Assembly: GCF_003955735.1 (NCBI RefSeq)
Contig: NZ_CP034464.1
Span: forward strand, 1,860,001-1,924,000
DNA: 64,000 bases
Direction: 5' to 3'
From: Undibacterium parvum
GTDB lineage: Bacteria; Pseudomonadota; Gammaproteobacteria; Burkholderiales; Burkholderiaceae_D
Both the position numbers and the translations under genes were made by a program. Shown one piece after another: positions 41,783 to 50,207 of this stretch (within the stretch, counting starts at the first letter, position 1; each line of letters starts with the position of its first letter). A model generated the notes under the pieces. It had not been told where the DNA came from and ran no database searches. It was given only the letters and a program-made list of their open reading frames with translations.

Positions 41783-42568
41783 CTATAGCAACCAATCCGG
41801 CTTGCGCTTCTCTAAAAATGAACGCACTCCTTCACGCCCTTGCTGCGAGGCGCGGATCTGTGCAATGTCCTCGACTGTGGCGGCGATCAAGGCGGCGCTG
41901 ATTTCGCGCCCGCCTACATCACGTACCAATCGCTTGGCTTGCCTGACGGCATTCGGGCTGTTATTGCCCAACGCCTTGACCAGTTCCGCCAGCTTGGCAT
42001 CAAGCGCGTCGGCACTCACCACTTCATGCGCAAAACCTATGCGTTTGGCTTCAGCGGCATCAAAACGCTCTGCCGTCAAAAAGTAACGACGCGCGGCGTT
42101 TTCGCCCATGGCCTTGATCACGTACGGAGAAATGGTCGCCGGGATCAGGCCCAACTTGACTTCGCTCAGGCAGAAATTCGCCGTATCTACCGCCACCACC
42201 ATATCGCAAGCCGCCACCAGACCCATGCCGCCGGCATAGCAATCGCCCTGCACCTTGGCCACCACCGGTTTAGGGCAGGTATAAATCGTGTGCAGCATCT
42301 GCGCCAGTTGCGCCGCATCGGCCAGATTTTCTCTATGGCTGTAGTCGGCCATCTTTTTCATCCAGTTCAGATCGGCACCGGCGCAAAACGCCGAGCCATT
42401 GGCAGCCAGCACGATGACACGCACGCCCTCGTCAGCACCGAGCGCAGCAAACACCTGCGTCAATTCGGCGATAGTGGTTTCGTTGAAGGCATTGCGCACT
42501 TCAGGACGATTTAGGGTGACGGTAGCCGTGTAGGCTAGTCGCATAACTTCCAATGTCTGCCAATTCAT
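41783..42568 (-). CDS. liuC: Enoyl-CoA hydratase family, probable methylglutaconyl-CoA hydratase
   Basis: 261 residues from the ATG at 42568, with AAGGAG directly upstream. Crotonase fold: oxyanion-hole segments AANGSAFCAGADLNWM and KVQGDCYAGGMGLVAACDMVVA, and FCLSEVKLGLIPATISPYVIKAMGENAARRY with the catalytic Glu region. Its place next to the carboxylase beta gene makes it the hydratase that forms HMG-CoA. The ribosome-binding site lies inside the last codons of the preceding hydrolase gene, which ends two bases before this ATG, so they are translationally coupled. Confidence 0.9.
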   Translation of the reverse strand: MNWQTLEVMRLAYTATVTLNRPEVRNAFNETTIAELTQVFAALGADEGVRVIVLAANGSAFCAGADLNWMKKMADYSHRENLADAAQLAQMLHTIYTCPKPVVAKVQGDCYAGGMGLVAACDMVVAVDTANFCLSEVKLGLIPATISPYVIKAMGENAARRYFLTAERFDAAEAKRIGFAHEVVSADALDAKLAELVKALGNNSPNAVRQAKRLVRDVGGREISAALIAATVEDIAQIRASQQGREGVRSFLEKRKPDWLL

Positions 42569-42570
42569 AC

Positions 42571-43704
42571 TTACTCCTTCCATACTACATAATCATCGAC
42601 TGCATACAGTTTGCACGGTAGCTGACTGTTTTTCTGGCAATTGCTCATTGCCCTAACGCTAGGCTCGTCGCCCTCATTGCCCCAACCCCAGGCGCCGCTC
42701 GCGGATATCGCGAATGCACGCGGCATCGATCGCCCTAGAAAATTTCTATACCCGGCTCTTCCTGTCTCTTTTACATACGGTATCGCATCGACATTGTCGA
42801 TAGACGCAAAATCTGTTCTGGGATGTTGCGGCACATTCCCGACTTGCATCAGCACCTCAGTTGGTAGACCAAGTTTCTTTAAAAACTGCTCAGTTTCCGG
42901 CCACCAAATTTTTACGCCATCCCGGCTGCCACTCATGCTGTGCGCATCATTCTTAAACGGCCCATAGGCGATCAATTTCGCATTCGCGCCGGACTTGGTA
43001 TATGCCGCATACATTTTATTCGCGAGTTCAGGATTAAAATAACTATCGTTTTCTCCATAAAACCAGAGACTAGGTAATTTGGTCTTAGCGCCAAAATCGC
43101 CAAACGCATCCACCAGCGACAACTCCCATTGGCAATTCTCTTTGCGTAAGCCACCCGCAAAATTAATCAAGCCTTTGACACCTGCGAAATTACGCGTACC
43201 AAACGCCATCGTCGTTAAGCCGCCATGCGATTGACCAGCGACCAGAATACGTTCCCTATCCACCCACCCCTGCTTGACTACATATTCAAGCACACCCTGC
43301 ACATCGTCCGCTTGCGCCTGCCCGTTGCCGCCTATATTGCAGCCACCATCAACATACGCACCTGTCGATTTCGAAAACCCTTTGCGCATAGGGATCACCA
43401 CCGCATATCCGCGCGTGACGAACTCGCGGCTAATCGCGAAATAACGCGCACGCTCTTGAAAGTGCGCATTACCTGGCGCTTTACCATGGTTCATAATCAG
43501 CAGCGGAAACGGCCCGTCTCCAGGTGGCTTGAATATTGTCGTTTCCAGCTCCACAGCAAAGATGCCTGAGCCTAGCGGCACCGACACGATTTGCTCGTTC
43601 AACTTTGCATCCAAATTTGGCGTTTGCGCAAAACTGATCCCATAGAACAAAGTGGCGGCTATCAGTACTAAACCTAAGCGTGGAATTTTCAAATTTTTTC
43701 TCAT
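42571..43704 (-). CDS. Exported alpha/beta hydrolase (dienelactone hydrolase-like)
   Basis: 377 residues from the ATG at 43704, which opens a signal peptide (LGLVLIAATLFYGISFA, then Q). The longer reading back to 43845 would overlap the carboxylase beta gene and hide this signal. The catalytic Ser is in GQSHGG; FPLLIMNHGKAPGN and LWFYGENDSYF (Asp region) fit the dienelactone hydrolase-like group. A second region at the C-terminus (RAFAISASGAWGWGNEGDEPSVRAMSNCQ) is not recognised. It sits between liuB and liuC although its product is exported, so it is an outsider in the leucine pathway. Confidence 0.82.
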   Translation of the reverse strand: MRKNLKIPRLGLVLIAATLFYGISFAQTPNLDAKLNEQIVSVPLGSGIFAVELETTIFKPPGDGPFPLLIMNHGKAPGNAHFQERARYFAISREFVTRGYAVVIPMRKGFSKSTGAYVDGGCNIGGNGQAQADDVQGVLEYVVKQGWVDRERILVAGQSHGGLTTMAFGTRNFAGVKGLINFAGGLRKENCQWELSLVDAFGDFGAKTKLPSLWFYGENDSYFNPELANKMYAAYTKSGANAKLIAYGPFKNDAHSMSGSRDGVKIWWPETEQFLKKLGLPTEVLMQVGNVPQHPRTDFASIDNVDAIPYVKETGRAGYRNFLGRSMPRAFAISASGAWGWGNEGDEPSVRAMSNCQKNSQLPCKLYAVDDYVVWKE

Positions 43705-43730
43705 TCCGCAATTCACACTGCTGTCAGAAA

Positions 43731-45353
43731 TTACATTCTGAACAGGCCAAACTTCACATCCGGAATCGGTGCATTCAAAGCCGCCGACAGTCCCAGCGCC
43801 AGCACCATGCGGGTATCTGCCGGATCGATCACGCCGTCGTCCCACAAACGGGCACTGGCGTAATACGGATGGCCTTGATGCTCGTACTGATCCTTGATCG
43901 GTTGCTTGAAGGCGTCTTCTTCTTCGGCACTCCAGCTGCCGCCCTTGGCTTCGATACCGTCACGCTTGACGGTGGCCAGCACGCTGGCGGCTTGCTCGCC
44001 GCCCATGACGCTGATGCGCGCATTCGGCCACATCCACATGAAGCGCGGTGAGAAAGCGCGGCCGCACATGCCGTAGTTACCGGCGCCAAAACTGCCGCCG
44101 ATAATCACGGTAAACTTAGGCACGTTGGCAGTTGCGACAGCCGTCACCATCTTGGCACCGTTACGGGCGATACCTTCGTTTTCGTACTTGCGGCCGACCA
44201 TGAAGCCGGTAATATTTTGCAGGAACACCAGCGGAATCTTGCGCTGGCAGCACAGCTCGATAAAGTGCGTGCCTTTTAGGGCCGACTCGGAAAACAAGAT
44301 GCCGTTGTTGGCGATGATACCAACCGGCATGCCATGGATATGCGCAAAGCCGCAGACTAAAGTCGTACCATAACGCGCCTTGAATTCATCAAAATGGCTG
44401 CCATCGACGACACGCGCGATCACTTCGCGCACATCAAAAGGCTTGCGGGTATCGAGCGGAATTACGCCATACAATTCTTGCGCAGCAAACTTAGGCTCTT
44501 CCACAGGCTTCAGTACCATTTGCTGCGGCTTCTGGCGGTTCAGATTCGAAACAATAGTGCGCGCCATAGACAGCGCATGGATATCGTTTTGTGCCAGATG
44601 ATCGGCCACGCCTGACATGCGCGTATGCACATCGCCGCCACCCAGATCTTCGGCGCTGACCACTTCACCGGTCGCGGCTTTGACTAAGGGCGGGCCAGCC
44701 AGAAAAATCGTACCCTGATTCTTGACGATAATCGACTCATCGCTCATCGCCGGCACATACGCACCACCGGCAGTACAGGAACCCATCACCACCGCGATTT
44801 GCGGTATACCTTTGGAAGACATGGTGGCCTGGTTAAAAAAGATGCGACCGAAATGATCACGGTCCGGAAAGACATCTTCCTGATTCGGTAAATTCGCGCC
44901 ACCGCTATCAACCAGATAGATACACGGTAGATTGTTTTGTTCGGCGATTTCTTGTGCACGCAGATGCTTCTTGACCGTCAGCGGATAATAAGTCCCTCCT
45001 TTGACGGTGGCATCGTTACAGACGATCACGCATTCTTGCCCGGCCACGCGGCCTATGCCGGTAATTACGCCGGCCGAAGGAGCGGCATCTTGCCCGCTCT
45101 TTTCCTTGTACATGTCGTAGGCGGCCAGCTGAGAAAATTCCAGAAACGGGGTGCCAGCGTCGAGCAGGGTTTGCACGCGGTCACGCGGCAGCAGCTTGCC
45201 ACGCGCCAGATGTTTTTCGCGTGCAGCGTCACCGCCACCGAGCGCGATTTTCGCCACTTTTTCTTTCAGATCATCGACCACGCGCTGCATGGCAGCGGTA
45301 TTGGCCTTGAAGTCTTCCGAGCGGCTATTGAGTTTGGAATCCAGAGTCGTCAT
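43731..45353 (-). CDS. liuB: Methylcrotonyl-CoA carboxylase, beta (carboxyltransferase) subunit
   Basis: 540 residues, the usual length. Landmarks of acyl-CoA carboxyltransferases: [131 protein letters not shown], and [23 protein letters not shown]. This pattern is close to MCC beta. It pairs with LiuD. The start is not preceded by a strong ribosome-binding site. Repeat A copy 2 lies just upstream. Confidence 0.96.
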   Translation of the reverse strand: MTTLDSKLNSRSEDFKANTAAMQRVVDDLKEKVAKIALGGGDAAREKHLARGKLLPRDRVQTLLDAGTPFLEFSQLAAYDMYKEKSGQDAAPSAGVITGIGRVAGQECVIVCNDATVKGGTYYPLTVKKHLRAQEIAEQNNLPCIYLVDSGGANLPNQEDVFPDRDHFGRIFFNQATMSSKGIPQIAVVMGSCTAGGAYVPAMSDESIIVKNQGTIFLAGPPLVKAATGEVVSAEDLGGGDVHTRMSGVADHLAQNDIHALSMARTIVSNLNRQKPQQMVLKPVEEPKFAAQELYGVIPLDTRKPFDVREVIARVVDGSHFDEFKARYGTTLVCGFAHIHGMPVGIIANNGILFSESALKGTHFIELCCQRKIPLVFLQNITGFMVGRKYENEGIARNGAKMVTAVATANVPKFTVIIGGSFGAGNYGMCGRAFSPRFMWMWPNARISVMGGEQAASVLATVKRDGIEAKGGSWSAEEEDAFKQPIKDQYEHQGHPYYASARLWDDGVIDPADTRMVLALGLSAALNAPIPDVKFGLFRM

Positions 45354-45383
45354 TTTTTAATCTCGCTGTAGCGTTAATTACTT

Positions 45384-45489
45384 TTAGGACTTACGCAAAA
45401 TTGTTCCAGCTAGGCGTACCGCCGAAGACAGTACTTTAGTACGGCAAGGCGGGTACAACAACGCTGGGACGGTTTTACGTAAATCCTAA
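45384..45489. repeat. Dispersed repeat A, copy 2 (106 bp)
   Basis: TTAGGACTTACGCAAAATTG and the inverse end TTTTACGTAAATCCTAA. Same length as copy 1 at 1914-2019 and very similar throughout. Lies between liuB and the YchJ gene. Confidence 0.9.
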
Positions 45490-45491
45490 CT

Positions 45492-45866
45492 TTATTTTTT
45501 AGGAAACGTGCCATCCACGTATAACCATTTACCGTCATGTTGTACAAAACGGCTTACTTCGTGCAGGCGATGTGCGCGCCCGCCTATCTTGTAACGTGCC
45601 ACAAACTCGACCGTAGCACTGCCACCGTCGGGGATAAAACGTTTAATTTCCAGACCCAGCCATTGCGTAGGGTCGTCGTGCACCAGTTGCTCAGACGGCA
45701 GGGTGCGCTCATCCCAGGTGGCCCGTAAATAGGCTTCGTCACCCAAGCTATAGGCGGTATACCGCGAACGCATCAAGGCTTCGGCATTGGGCGCTAGCGC
45801 AGCAGCTGTCAGATACGGCTGGCAGCACAGTTCAAAATTTTTACCTGAGTCACAAGGGCACTTCAT
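45492..45866 (-). CDS. ychJ: YchJ-like SEC-C motif protein
   Basis: 124 residues. An N-terminal SEC-C zinc motif (CPCDSGKNFELCCQPYL) is followed by the YchJ/UPF0225 domain (ALMRSRYTAYSLGDEAYLRATWDERTLP, GLEIKRF, GRAHRLHEVSRFVQHDGKWLYVDGTF). Family function is unknown; the SEC-C motif binds zinc and is shared with SecA. It lies five bases downstream of a rhodanese gene in the same direction. Confidence 0.9.
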   Translation of the reverse strand: MKCPCDSGKNFELCCQPYLTAAALAPNAEALMRSRYTAYSLGDEAYLRATWDERTLPSEQLVHDDPTQWLGLEIKRFIPDGGSATVEFVARYKIGGRAHRLHEVSRFVQHDGKWLYVDGTFPKK

Positions 45867-45871
45867 ATTTT

Positions 45872-46273
45872 TTACTTACTTTCTTTTTTTTCTTTTTCCG
45901 CCACCGGCGCTCCAGCCGCCTTCCATGCACCAAAACCGCCCTCGATATGCGCCACGTTTTCCAGGCCCATGTCTTGTACCGTTTTGGTGGTTAAGGCACT
46001 GCGCCAACCGGCGCCGCAAAACAAAATAAATTCTTTACGTTCTCCGAATACTGGTTTGTAATACGGCGATTCAGGATCGACCCAAAACTCTATCATGCCG
46101 CGCGGCGCATGAAAGGCACCTGGCACCACGCCTTCGCGCTCCAGTTCACGGACATCACGTACGTCGATGAATTGCACCTGCGGGTCATGCATCTTCGCCA
46201 GCGCTTCGGCCACGCTATAGGTCTTAATCTCTGCGCTGGCTTCGTCTACCAATTGCTTGTAGCCTTTTTTCAT
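45872..46273 (-). CDS. Rhodanese-like sulfurtransferase
   Basis: 133 residues, a single-domain rhodanese: VQFIDVRDVRELEREGVVPGAFHAPRGMIEFW and the active-site loop ILFCGAGWRSALTTK with Cys as persulfide carrier, ending GLENVAHIEGGFGAWKAAGAPV. It is short enough to be a soluble cytoplasmic sulfur carrier. It is followed by ychJ after five bases and preceded by repeat A copy 3. A role in sulfur transfer or thiosulfate metabolism is usual, but the partner is unknown. Confidence 0.92.
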   Translation of the reverse strand: MKKGYKQLVDEASAEIKTYSVAEALAKMHDPQVQFIDVRDVRELEREGVVPGAFHAPRGMIEFWVDPESPYYKPVFGERKEFILFCGAGWRSALTTKTVQDMGLENVAHIEGGFGAWKAAGAPVAEKEKKESK

Positions 46274-46307
46274 TTTCGTCTCCGATGATGTCTGTGAACT
46301 TACTTAG

Positions 46308-46352
46308 AGGACTTACGCAAAATTGTTCCAGCTAGGCATGCCTAAGTCCTAA
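46308..46352. repeat. Dispersed repeat A, copy 3 (internally deleted)
   Basis: AGGACTTACGCAAAATTGTTCCAGCTAGGC joined directly to CTAAGTCCTAA; about 60 bases of the interior are missing. Between the rhodanese gene and the isomerase gene. Confidence 0.7.
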
Positions 46353-46353
46353 C

Positions 46354-46959
46354 TTAAAAACCGCCATTCGCCAACCATAGCTCAACCTGCGGCAATCTAT
46401 CATTGCCCCAGAATGCCTCGCCATCTATCACTATCCACGGTGCGCCAAATACACCTTGCGCCATCGCTTGCTCGCAAGCGGCTTTCAGTTCGTCCTTGCG
46501 CGCTACGTCCTCACAAGCCGCCGCAGCCGCAGCGCCGTCTAAACCTAAAGCCTGCACCTGCGCGGCTAACCATTGCGGCTCATTGATCGCTGCCGGGCCA
46601 CTGAAATAGGCCAGCGTCACCTGTCGCACAAAGGCCCCCACCAAATGCGGTGCGGCTTGCTTCATCCACAAACACACCCTGGCGGTATTTTGCGTGTTGA
46701 TAGGAAACGGATCGGGCATGACGAAAGGCAAATTTGCAAAACGTGCCGAACGTTGAAAATCATGTTTGAAATACTCCGCCATCACGGGCGGACGCATGGT
46801 CAAAGGCATAGAGCCGGTGTTCTTGAATACGGCACCCAAAAGTATCGGTTTCCAGTCTACCGTGCGGCCATATTTTGCCGCTAAAGTCTCGATAGACTGG
46901 CTGGCCAGATACGCGTACGGCGAGACGAAATCAAACCAGTATTCGATTGCTGCACTCAT
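46354..46959 (-). CDS. 2-hydroxychromene-2-carboxylate isomerase family (DsbA-like kappa GST)
   Basis: 201 residues with the thioredoxin-like DsbA fold of the kappa-class glutathione transferases: IEYWFDFVSPYAYLASQSIETLAAKYG, DWKPILLGAVFKNTGSMPL, YFKHDFQRSARFANLPF, and the C-terminal GVFGAPWIVIDGEAFWGNDRLPQVELWLA. 2-Hydroxychromene-2-carboxylate isomerase acts in naphthalene degradation, but many family members do other glutathione-dependent jobs. Within the cluster its role is unknown. It starts at 46959, 37 bases after the acyl-CoA dehydrogenase stop. Confidence 0.88.
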   Translation of the reverse strand: MSAAIEYWFDFVSPYAYLASQSIETLAAKYGRTVDWKPILLGAVFKNTGSMPLTMRPPVMAEYFKHDFQRSARFANLPFVMPDPFPINTQNTARVCLWMKQAAPHLVGAFVRQVTLAYFSGPAAINEPQWLAAQVQALGLDGAAAAAACEDVARKDELKAACEQAMAQGVFGAPWIVIDGEAFWGNDRLPQVELWLANGGF

Positions 46960-46996
46960 GATTTATCCTTAATAAACTTACTTAAGCTAACTTAAG

Positions 46997-48133
46997 CTAA
47001 CTCGCCAGCAAAGCACGCCCTATCAAGATTTTCTGTATGTCGGAGGTGCCTTCATAAATCTGGCAGACCCGCACGTCACGATAAATACGCTCTACCGGGA
47101 AATCGCTGACATAACCGTAGCCACCATGGATCTGTATCGCATCCGAACACACTTTTTCCGCCATTTCTGAAGCAAACAGTTTCGCCATCGCCGCTTCTTT
47201 CAGGCAAGGCAAGCCAGCGTCTTTCATGCTGGCCGCGTGCCAGATCAATTGGCGTGCCGCCTCAATTTGGGTCGCCATGTCAGCCAATTTAAATTGCACG
47301 GACTGATGTTCAAATATCGTTTTGCCGAAGCTGGTACGGTCTTTAGCGTAAGCCAAGGCTGCCTCAAAAGCGGCGCGCGCCATGCCGACTGACTGCGAAG
47401 CGATACCAATGCGCCCGCCCTCTAAACCGGACAAGGCAATTTTGTAACCCTGGCCTTCGACGCCGATCAGATTCTCTGCAGGAATACGGCAGTTTTCAAA
47501 CAGGATCTGCGCTGTATCGGAGGAATGCTGGCCCATCTTTTGCTCTATACCAGCGACGATATAACCGGGTGTTTTAGTATCGACCCAGAACGCGCTAATG
47601 CCTTTTTTGCCGGCTGCTTTATCGGTCACCGCCATCACGATCGCCACGTCGGCAGTCTTGCCGCTGGTGATGAATTGCTTGACGCCATTGAGCACATAAT
47701 GATCGCCGTCCAGCCTAGCGGTAGTGCGTAATTCAGAGGCATCGCTGCCGGCATGCGGCTCGGTCAGGCAAAATGCACCGAGCATCTCGCCCTGCGCCAA
47801 GGGCTTTAGCCATTGTTGTTTCTGCGCCTCGTTGGCATACATCATGGCGATACTGCATACCGGACAATTGTTGACCGAGATCACGGTCGAAGTACCGCCA
47901 TCACCGGCGGCAACCTCTTCCAGTACCAGCGCCAGCGACAGGTAATCCATGCCGGCGCCACCATATTCTTCAGGCACCGCCACACCATAGACACCCATTT
48001 GCGCCAACTCTTTTAATTCCGAGGCCGGAAAGTGATGCTCTTTATCCCAACGCGCGGCATTGGGAACCAGTTTTTCCTGGGCAAAGGCGCGCACAGCGTC
48101 GCGTATCATTTCGTGTTCTGGTGTGAGTAACAT
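46997..48133 (-). CDS. Acyl-CoA dehydrogenase
   Basis: 378 residues from the ATG at 48133; an upstream ATG at 48196 adds a tail with no family support. Landmarks: MLLTPEHEMIRDAVRAFAQEKLVP, AFCLTEPHAGSDASELRTTARLDGDHYVLNGVKQFITSGKTADVAIVMAV, HGGYGYVSDFPVERIYRDVRVCQIYEGTSDIQKILIGRAL. Sequence type resembles short/branched-chain or butyryl-CoA dehydrogenases. FAD-dependent, passes electrons to ETF. It follows an SDR gene by 63 bp. The exact substrate is not decided; leucine degradation is served by a separate isovaleryl-CoA dehydrogenase at 52393. Confidence 0.93.
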   Translation of the reverse strand: MLLTPEHEMIRDAVRAFAQEKLVPNAARWDKEHHFPASELKELAQMGVYGVAVPEEYGGAGMDYLSLALVLEEVAAGDGGTSTVISVNNCPVCSIAMMYANEAQKQQWLKPLAQGEMLGAFCLTEPHAGSDASELRTTARLDGDHYVLNGVKQFITSGKTADVAIVMAVTDKAAGKKGISAFWVDTKTPGYIVAGIEQKMGQHSSDTAQILFENCRIPAENLIGVEGQGYKIALSGLEGGRIGIASQSVGMARAAFEAALAYAKDRTSFGKTIFEHQSVQFKLADMATQIEAARQLIWHAASMKDAGLPCLKEAAMAKLFASEMAEKVCSDAIQIHGGYGYVSDFPVERIYRDVRVCQIYEGTSDIQKILIGRALLAS

Positions 48134-48196
48134 GTGAGCTTCAAATTGGTTAGTGGCTGTAAATAAAACCAAGGTTTTAACAATTAGCCTAGGCAA

Positions 48197-48865
48197 TTAC
48201 CAGGCTATCGCTGCGCCCTGATAATCTATAAATTTCCCGTTGTCGCTGCGTGCCAAACTGGCTAAAGTAGCGCGCATACCAGCGACACTTTCTTGCACAT
48301 CGATCTCAGCACCGGCACCGCCCATTTCGGTCTTTACCCAGCCAGGATGAAAGGCGATGCAAGTCGATTTTTTTGCCGCCAGTGAAATGTCTTTCAATAC
48401 CGAATTTAAGGCCGCCTTGCTAGCGCGATACAGCCAAGCCTCGGGGTCGCTGCGGCTAGCGATAGAGCCCATGCGCGATGAAATCACGGCCAATTTGCCA
48501 GCAGCATTTTCGACCAGGGGCAGCACTATCGGCAGTAGACGCATGGCGGCCAGTACATTGGTATGCATAACCTCATCAAAGTGATCTTCCTGCGGTGAAG
48601 CCAGGCTCGCTGTGCGCGGACCAAACACACCGGCATTGAGTACCGCAACTTCGATTTTTTCATCGTCGAGCAGCCAGCCTAAACCGGCGCAGTCATTGAT
48701 ATTATTTACATCGAGCGGCAAGGGTTCACAACCGAGCGCGCGCAATTCGGCCTGTCCTGCTTCGGTTCTGGCGGTAGCGATCACACGCCACCCCGCTGCA
48801 CGATACTGTTGCGCAAATTCGCGACCTATGCCGCGTGAAGCGCCGATGATGAGGGCAGTTGGCAT
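48197..48865 (-). CDS. Short-chain dehydrogenase/reductase
   Basis: 222 residues. Rossmann motif TALIIGASRGIGREFAQQYR (TGxxxGIG type), NNG-like NAGVFG, catalytic Ser in AVISSRMGSIASR and YRASKAALN for Tyr-x-x-x-Lys. The pattern WKVIATARTEAGQAELRALG suggests NADP preference. It is in the SDR subgroup that includes C-factor-like proteins. Substrate unknown; the position between thiolase and acyl-CoA dehydrogenase suggests an acyl-CoA or 3-hydroxyacyl role (inference). Confidence 0.9.
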   Translation of the reverse strand: MPTALIIGASRGIGREFAQQYRAAGWRVIATARTEAGQAELRALGCEPLPLDVNNINDCAGLGWLLDDEKIEVAVLNAGVFGPRTASLASPQEDHFDEVMHTNVLAAMRLLPIVLPLVENAAGKLAVISSRMGSIASRSDPEAWLYRASKAALNSVLKDISLAAKKSTCIAFHPGWVKTEMGGAGAEIDVQESVAGMRATLASLARSDNGKFIDYQGAAIAW

Positions 48866-48915
48866 TTTGTCCTAAGTTTAGTTTAGTTGAAATTAAATCC
48901 AACAATTGCTAGCAA

Positions 48916-48944
48916 GCGCATCAGCCTATGCGGCTGATGCGCTC
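48916..48944. repeat. Perfect hairpin between thiolase and SDR genes
   Basis: AGCGCATCAGCC-TATGC-GGCTGATGCGCT, a perfect 12-base stem. The T-tract is on the plus strand only, so it would not be a normal terminator for the minus-strand genes; it may slow RNA decay or transcription there. Confidence 0.7.
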
Positions 48945-48951
48945 ATTTTTT

Positions 48952-50154
48952 TTACAGCAGCTCTATCGCCATCGCCGTCGCTTCGCCACCACCGATACAC
49001 AGTGCCGCCACGCCGCGCTTTTTGCCCTGCTTTTTCAAGGCACCGATCAAGGTGATGATGATACGGGCACCGGAGGCACCGATAGGATGTCCCAGTGCAC
49101 AAGCGCCACCGTGGACATTGATTTTATCGTGAGGAATCGCCAGCTCTTGCATGGCGGCCATAGCGACCGTCGCAAAGGCTTCATTGACTTCAAACAGATC
49201 AACCTCGGCGGTGCTCCAGCCTATTTTTTTGTAGAGTTTATTGATCGCGCCTATCGGGGCAATCGCAAACCAGCTCGGTTCTTGTGCGTGCGTGGCATGG
49301 CCGACGATCTTGGCGATAGGTGTCAGGCCTAATTCTTTCGCCTTGGATGCGCGCATCAAGACCAAAGCGGCGGCACCGTCATTGATCGATGAAGAAGAAG
49401 CAGCGGTAATCGTGCCGTCTTTTTTGAAGGCGGCTCTTAAGGATGAAATCTTATCTAACTTGGCTTTTAAAGGACCTTCGTCTTTATCGATGACAACGTC
49501 ACCACCACGACCTGACACCGTCACTGGCGCGATTTCCCAGGCAAACGAACCATCGGCAGTGGCGGCTTGCGCGCGCTTGACCGAGGCGATCGCGAAAGCA
49601 TCTTGCGCTTCGCGGCTGAAACCGTATTTGGCCGAGCAATCTTCGGCAAAAGTGCCCATAGAACGGCCGCCGCCTTTTTCATCTCTTTGGTAAGCGTCTT
49701 CCAGACCATCGAGCATCATATGATCCAAAATTTGGCCGTGACCGATACGATAACCGCCGCGTGCTTTCGGGATCAGATAAGGTGCGTTGGTCATCGATTC
49801 CATCCCGCCTGAAACCAAAATATCGTTACTGCCAGCGCTGATGGAATCGAAAGCCATCATGGTCGCCTTCATGGCAGAACCGCACATTTTGGACAAGGTG
49901 ACGGCGCCGGTCGACACTGGTAAGCCAGCCGCCAGCAAAGCCTGACGCGCTGGAGCCTGACCTTGACCCGCCATCAGGCAATTACCGAATAAAACTTCTT
50001 CCACCAGCTCAGGCTTGACGCCGGCACGCTCTACCGCTGCCTTGATGGCAACCGCGCCCAACTGGCTGGCGGTAACCGTAGAAAAATCGCCTTGAAACGC
50101 GCCCATAGGGGTACGGGCGGCACCGACGATAACGATAGGATCATTCATGTTCAT
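48952..50154 (-). CDS. Acetyl-CoA C-acetyltransferase (thiolase)
   Basis: 400 residues. Thiolase landmarks: IVIVGAARTPMGAFQGDF at the N-terminus, the acyl-accepting Cys in SKMCGSAMKATMMAFDSI, the active-site His in NVHGGACALGHPIGASGAR and the second Cys in VAALCIGGGEATAMAIELL. It forms or cleaves acetoacetyl-CoA, joining the acetoacetate end of leucine catabolism with central metabolism. Two adjacent ATG codons (MNMND) are possible starts. aceK starts 54 bp downstream of the opposite side. Confidence 0.95.
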   Translation of the reverse strand: MNMNDPIVIVGAARTPMGAFQGDFSTVTASQLGAVAIKAAVERAGVKPELVEEVLFGNCLMAGQGQAPARQALLAAGLPVSTGAVTLSKMCGSAMKATMMAFDSISAGSNDILVSGGMESMTNAPYLIPKARGGYRIGHGQILDHMMLDGLEDAYQRDEKGGGRSMGTFAEDCSAKYGFSREAQDAFAIASVKRAQAATADGSFAWEIAPVTVSGRGGDVVIDKDEGPLKAKLDKISSLRAAFKKDGTITAASSSSINDGAAALVLMRASKAKELGLTPIAKIVGHATHAQEPSWFAIAPIGAINKLYKKIGWSTAEVDLFEVNEAFATVAMAAMQELAIPHDKINVHGGACALGHPIGASGARIIITLIGALKKQGKKRGVAALCIGGGEATAMAIELL

Positions 50155-50207
50155 CTCCAGATAGTGGGCTAGTGTGGGTTTGTGTTGATATTTAAATTAA
50201 TTTCGGT

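Noticed and set aside
48916..48944. Rho-independent terminator for the thiolase gene
   Set aside because: The T-tract follows the stem on the plus strand only, but the genes run on the minus strand.
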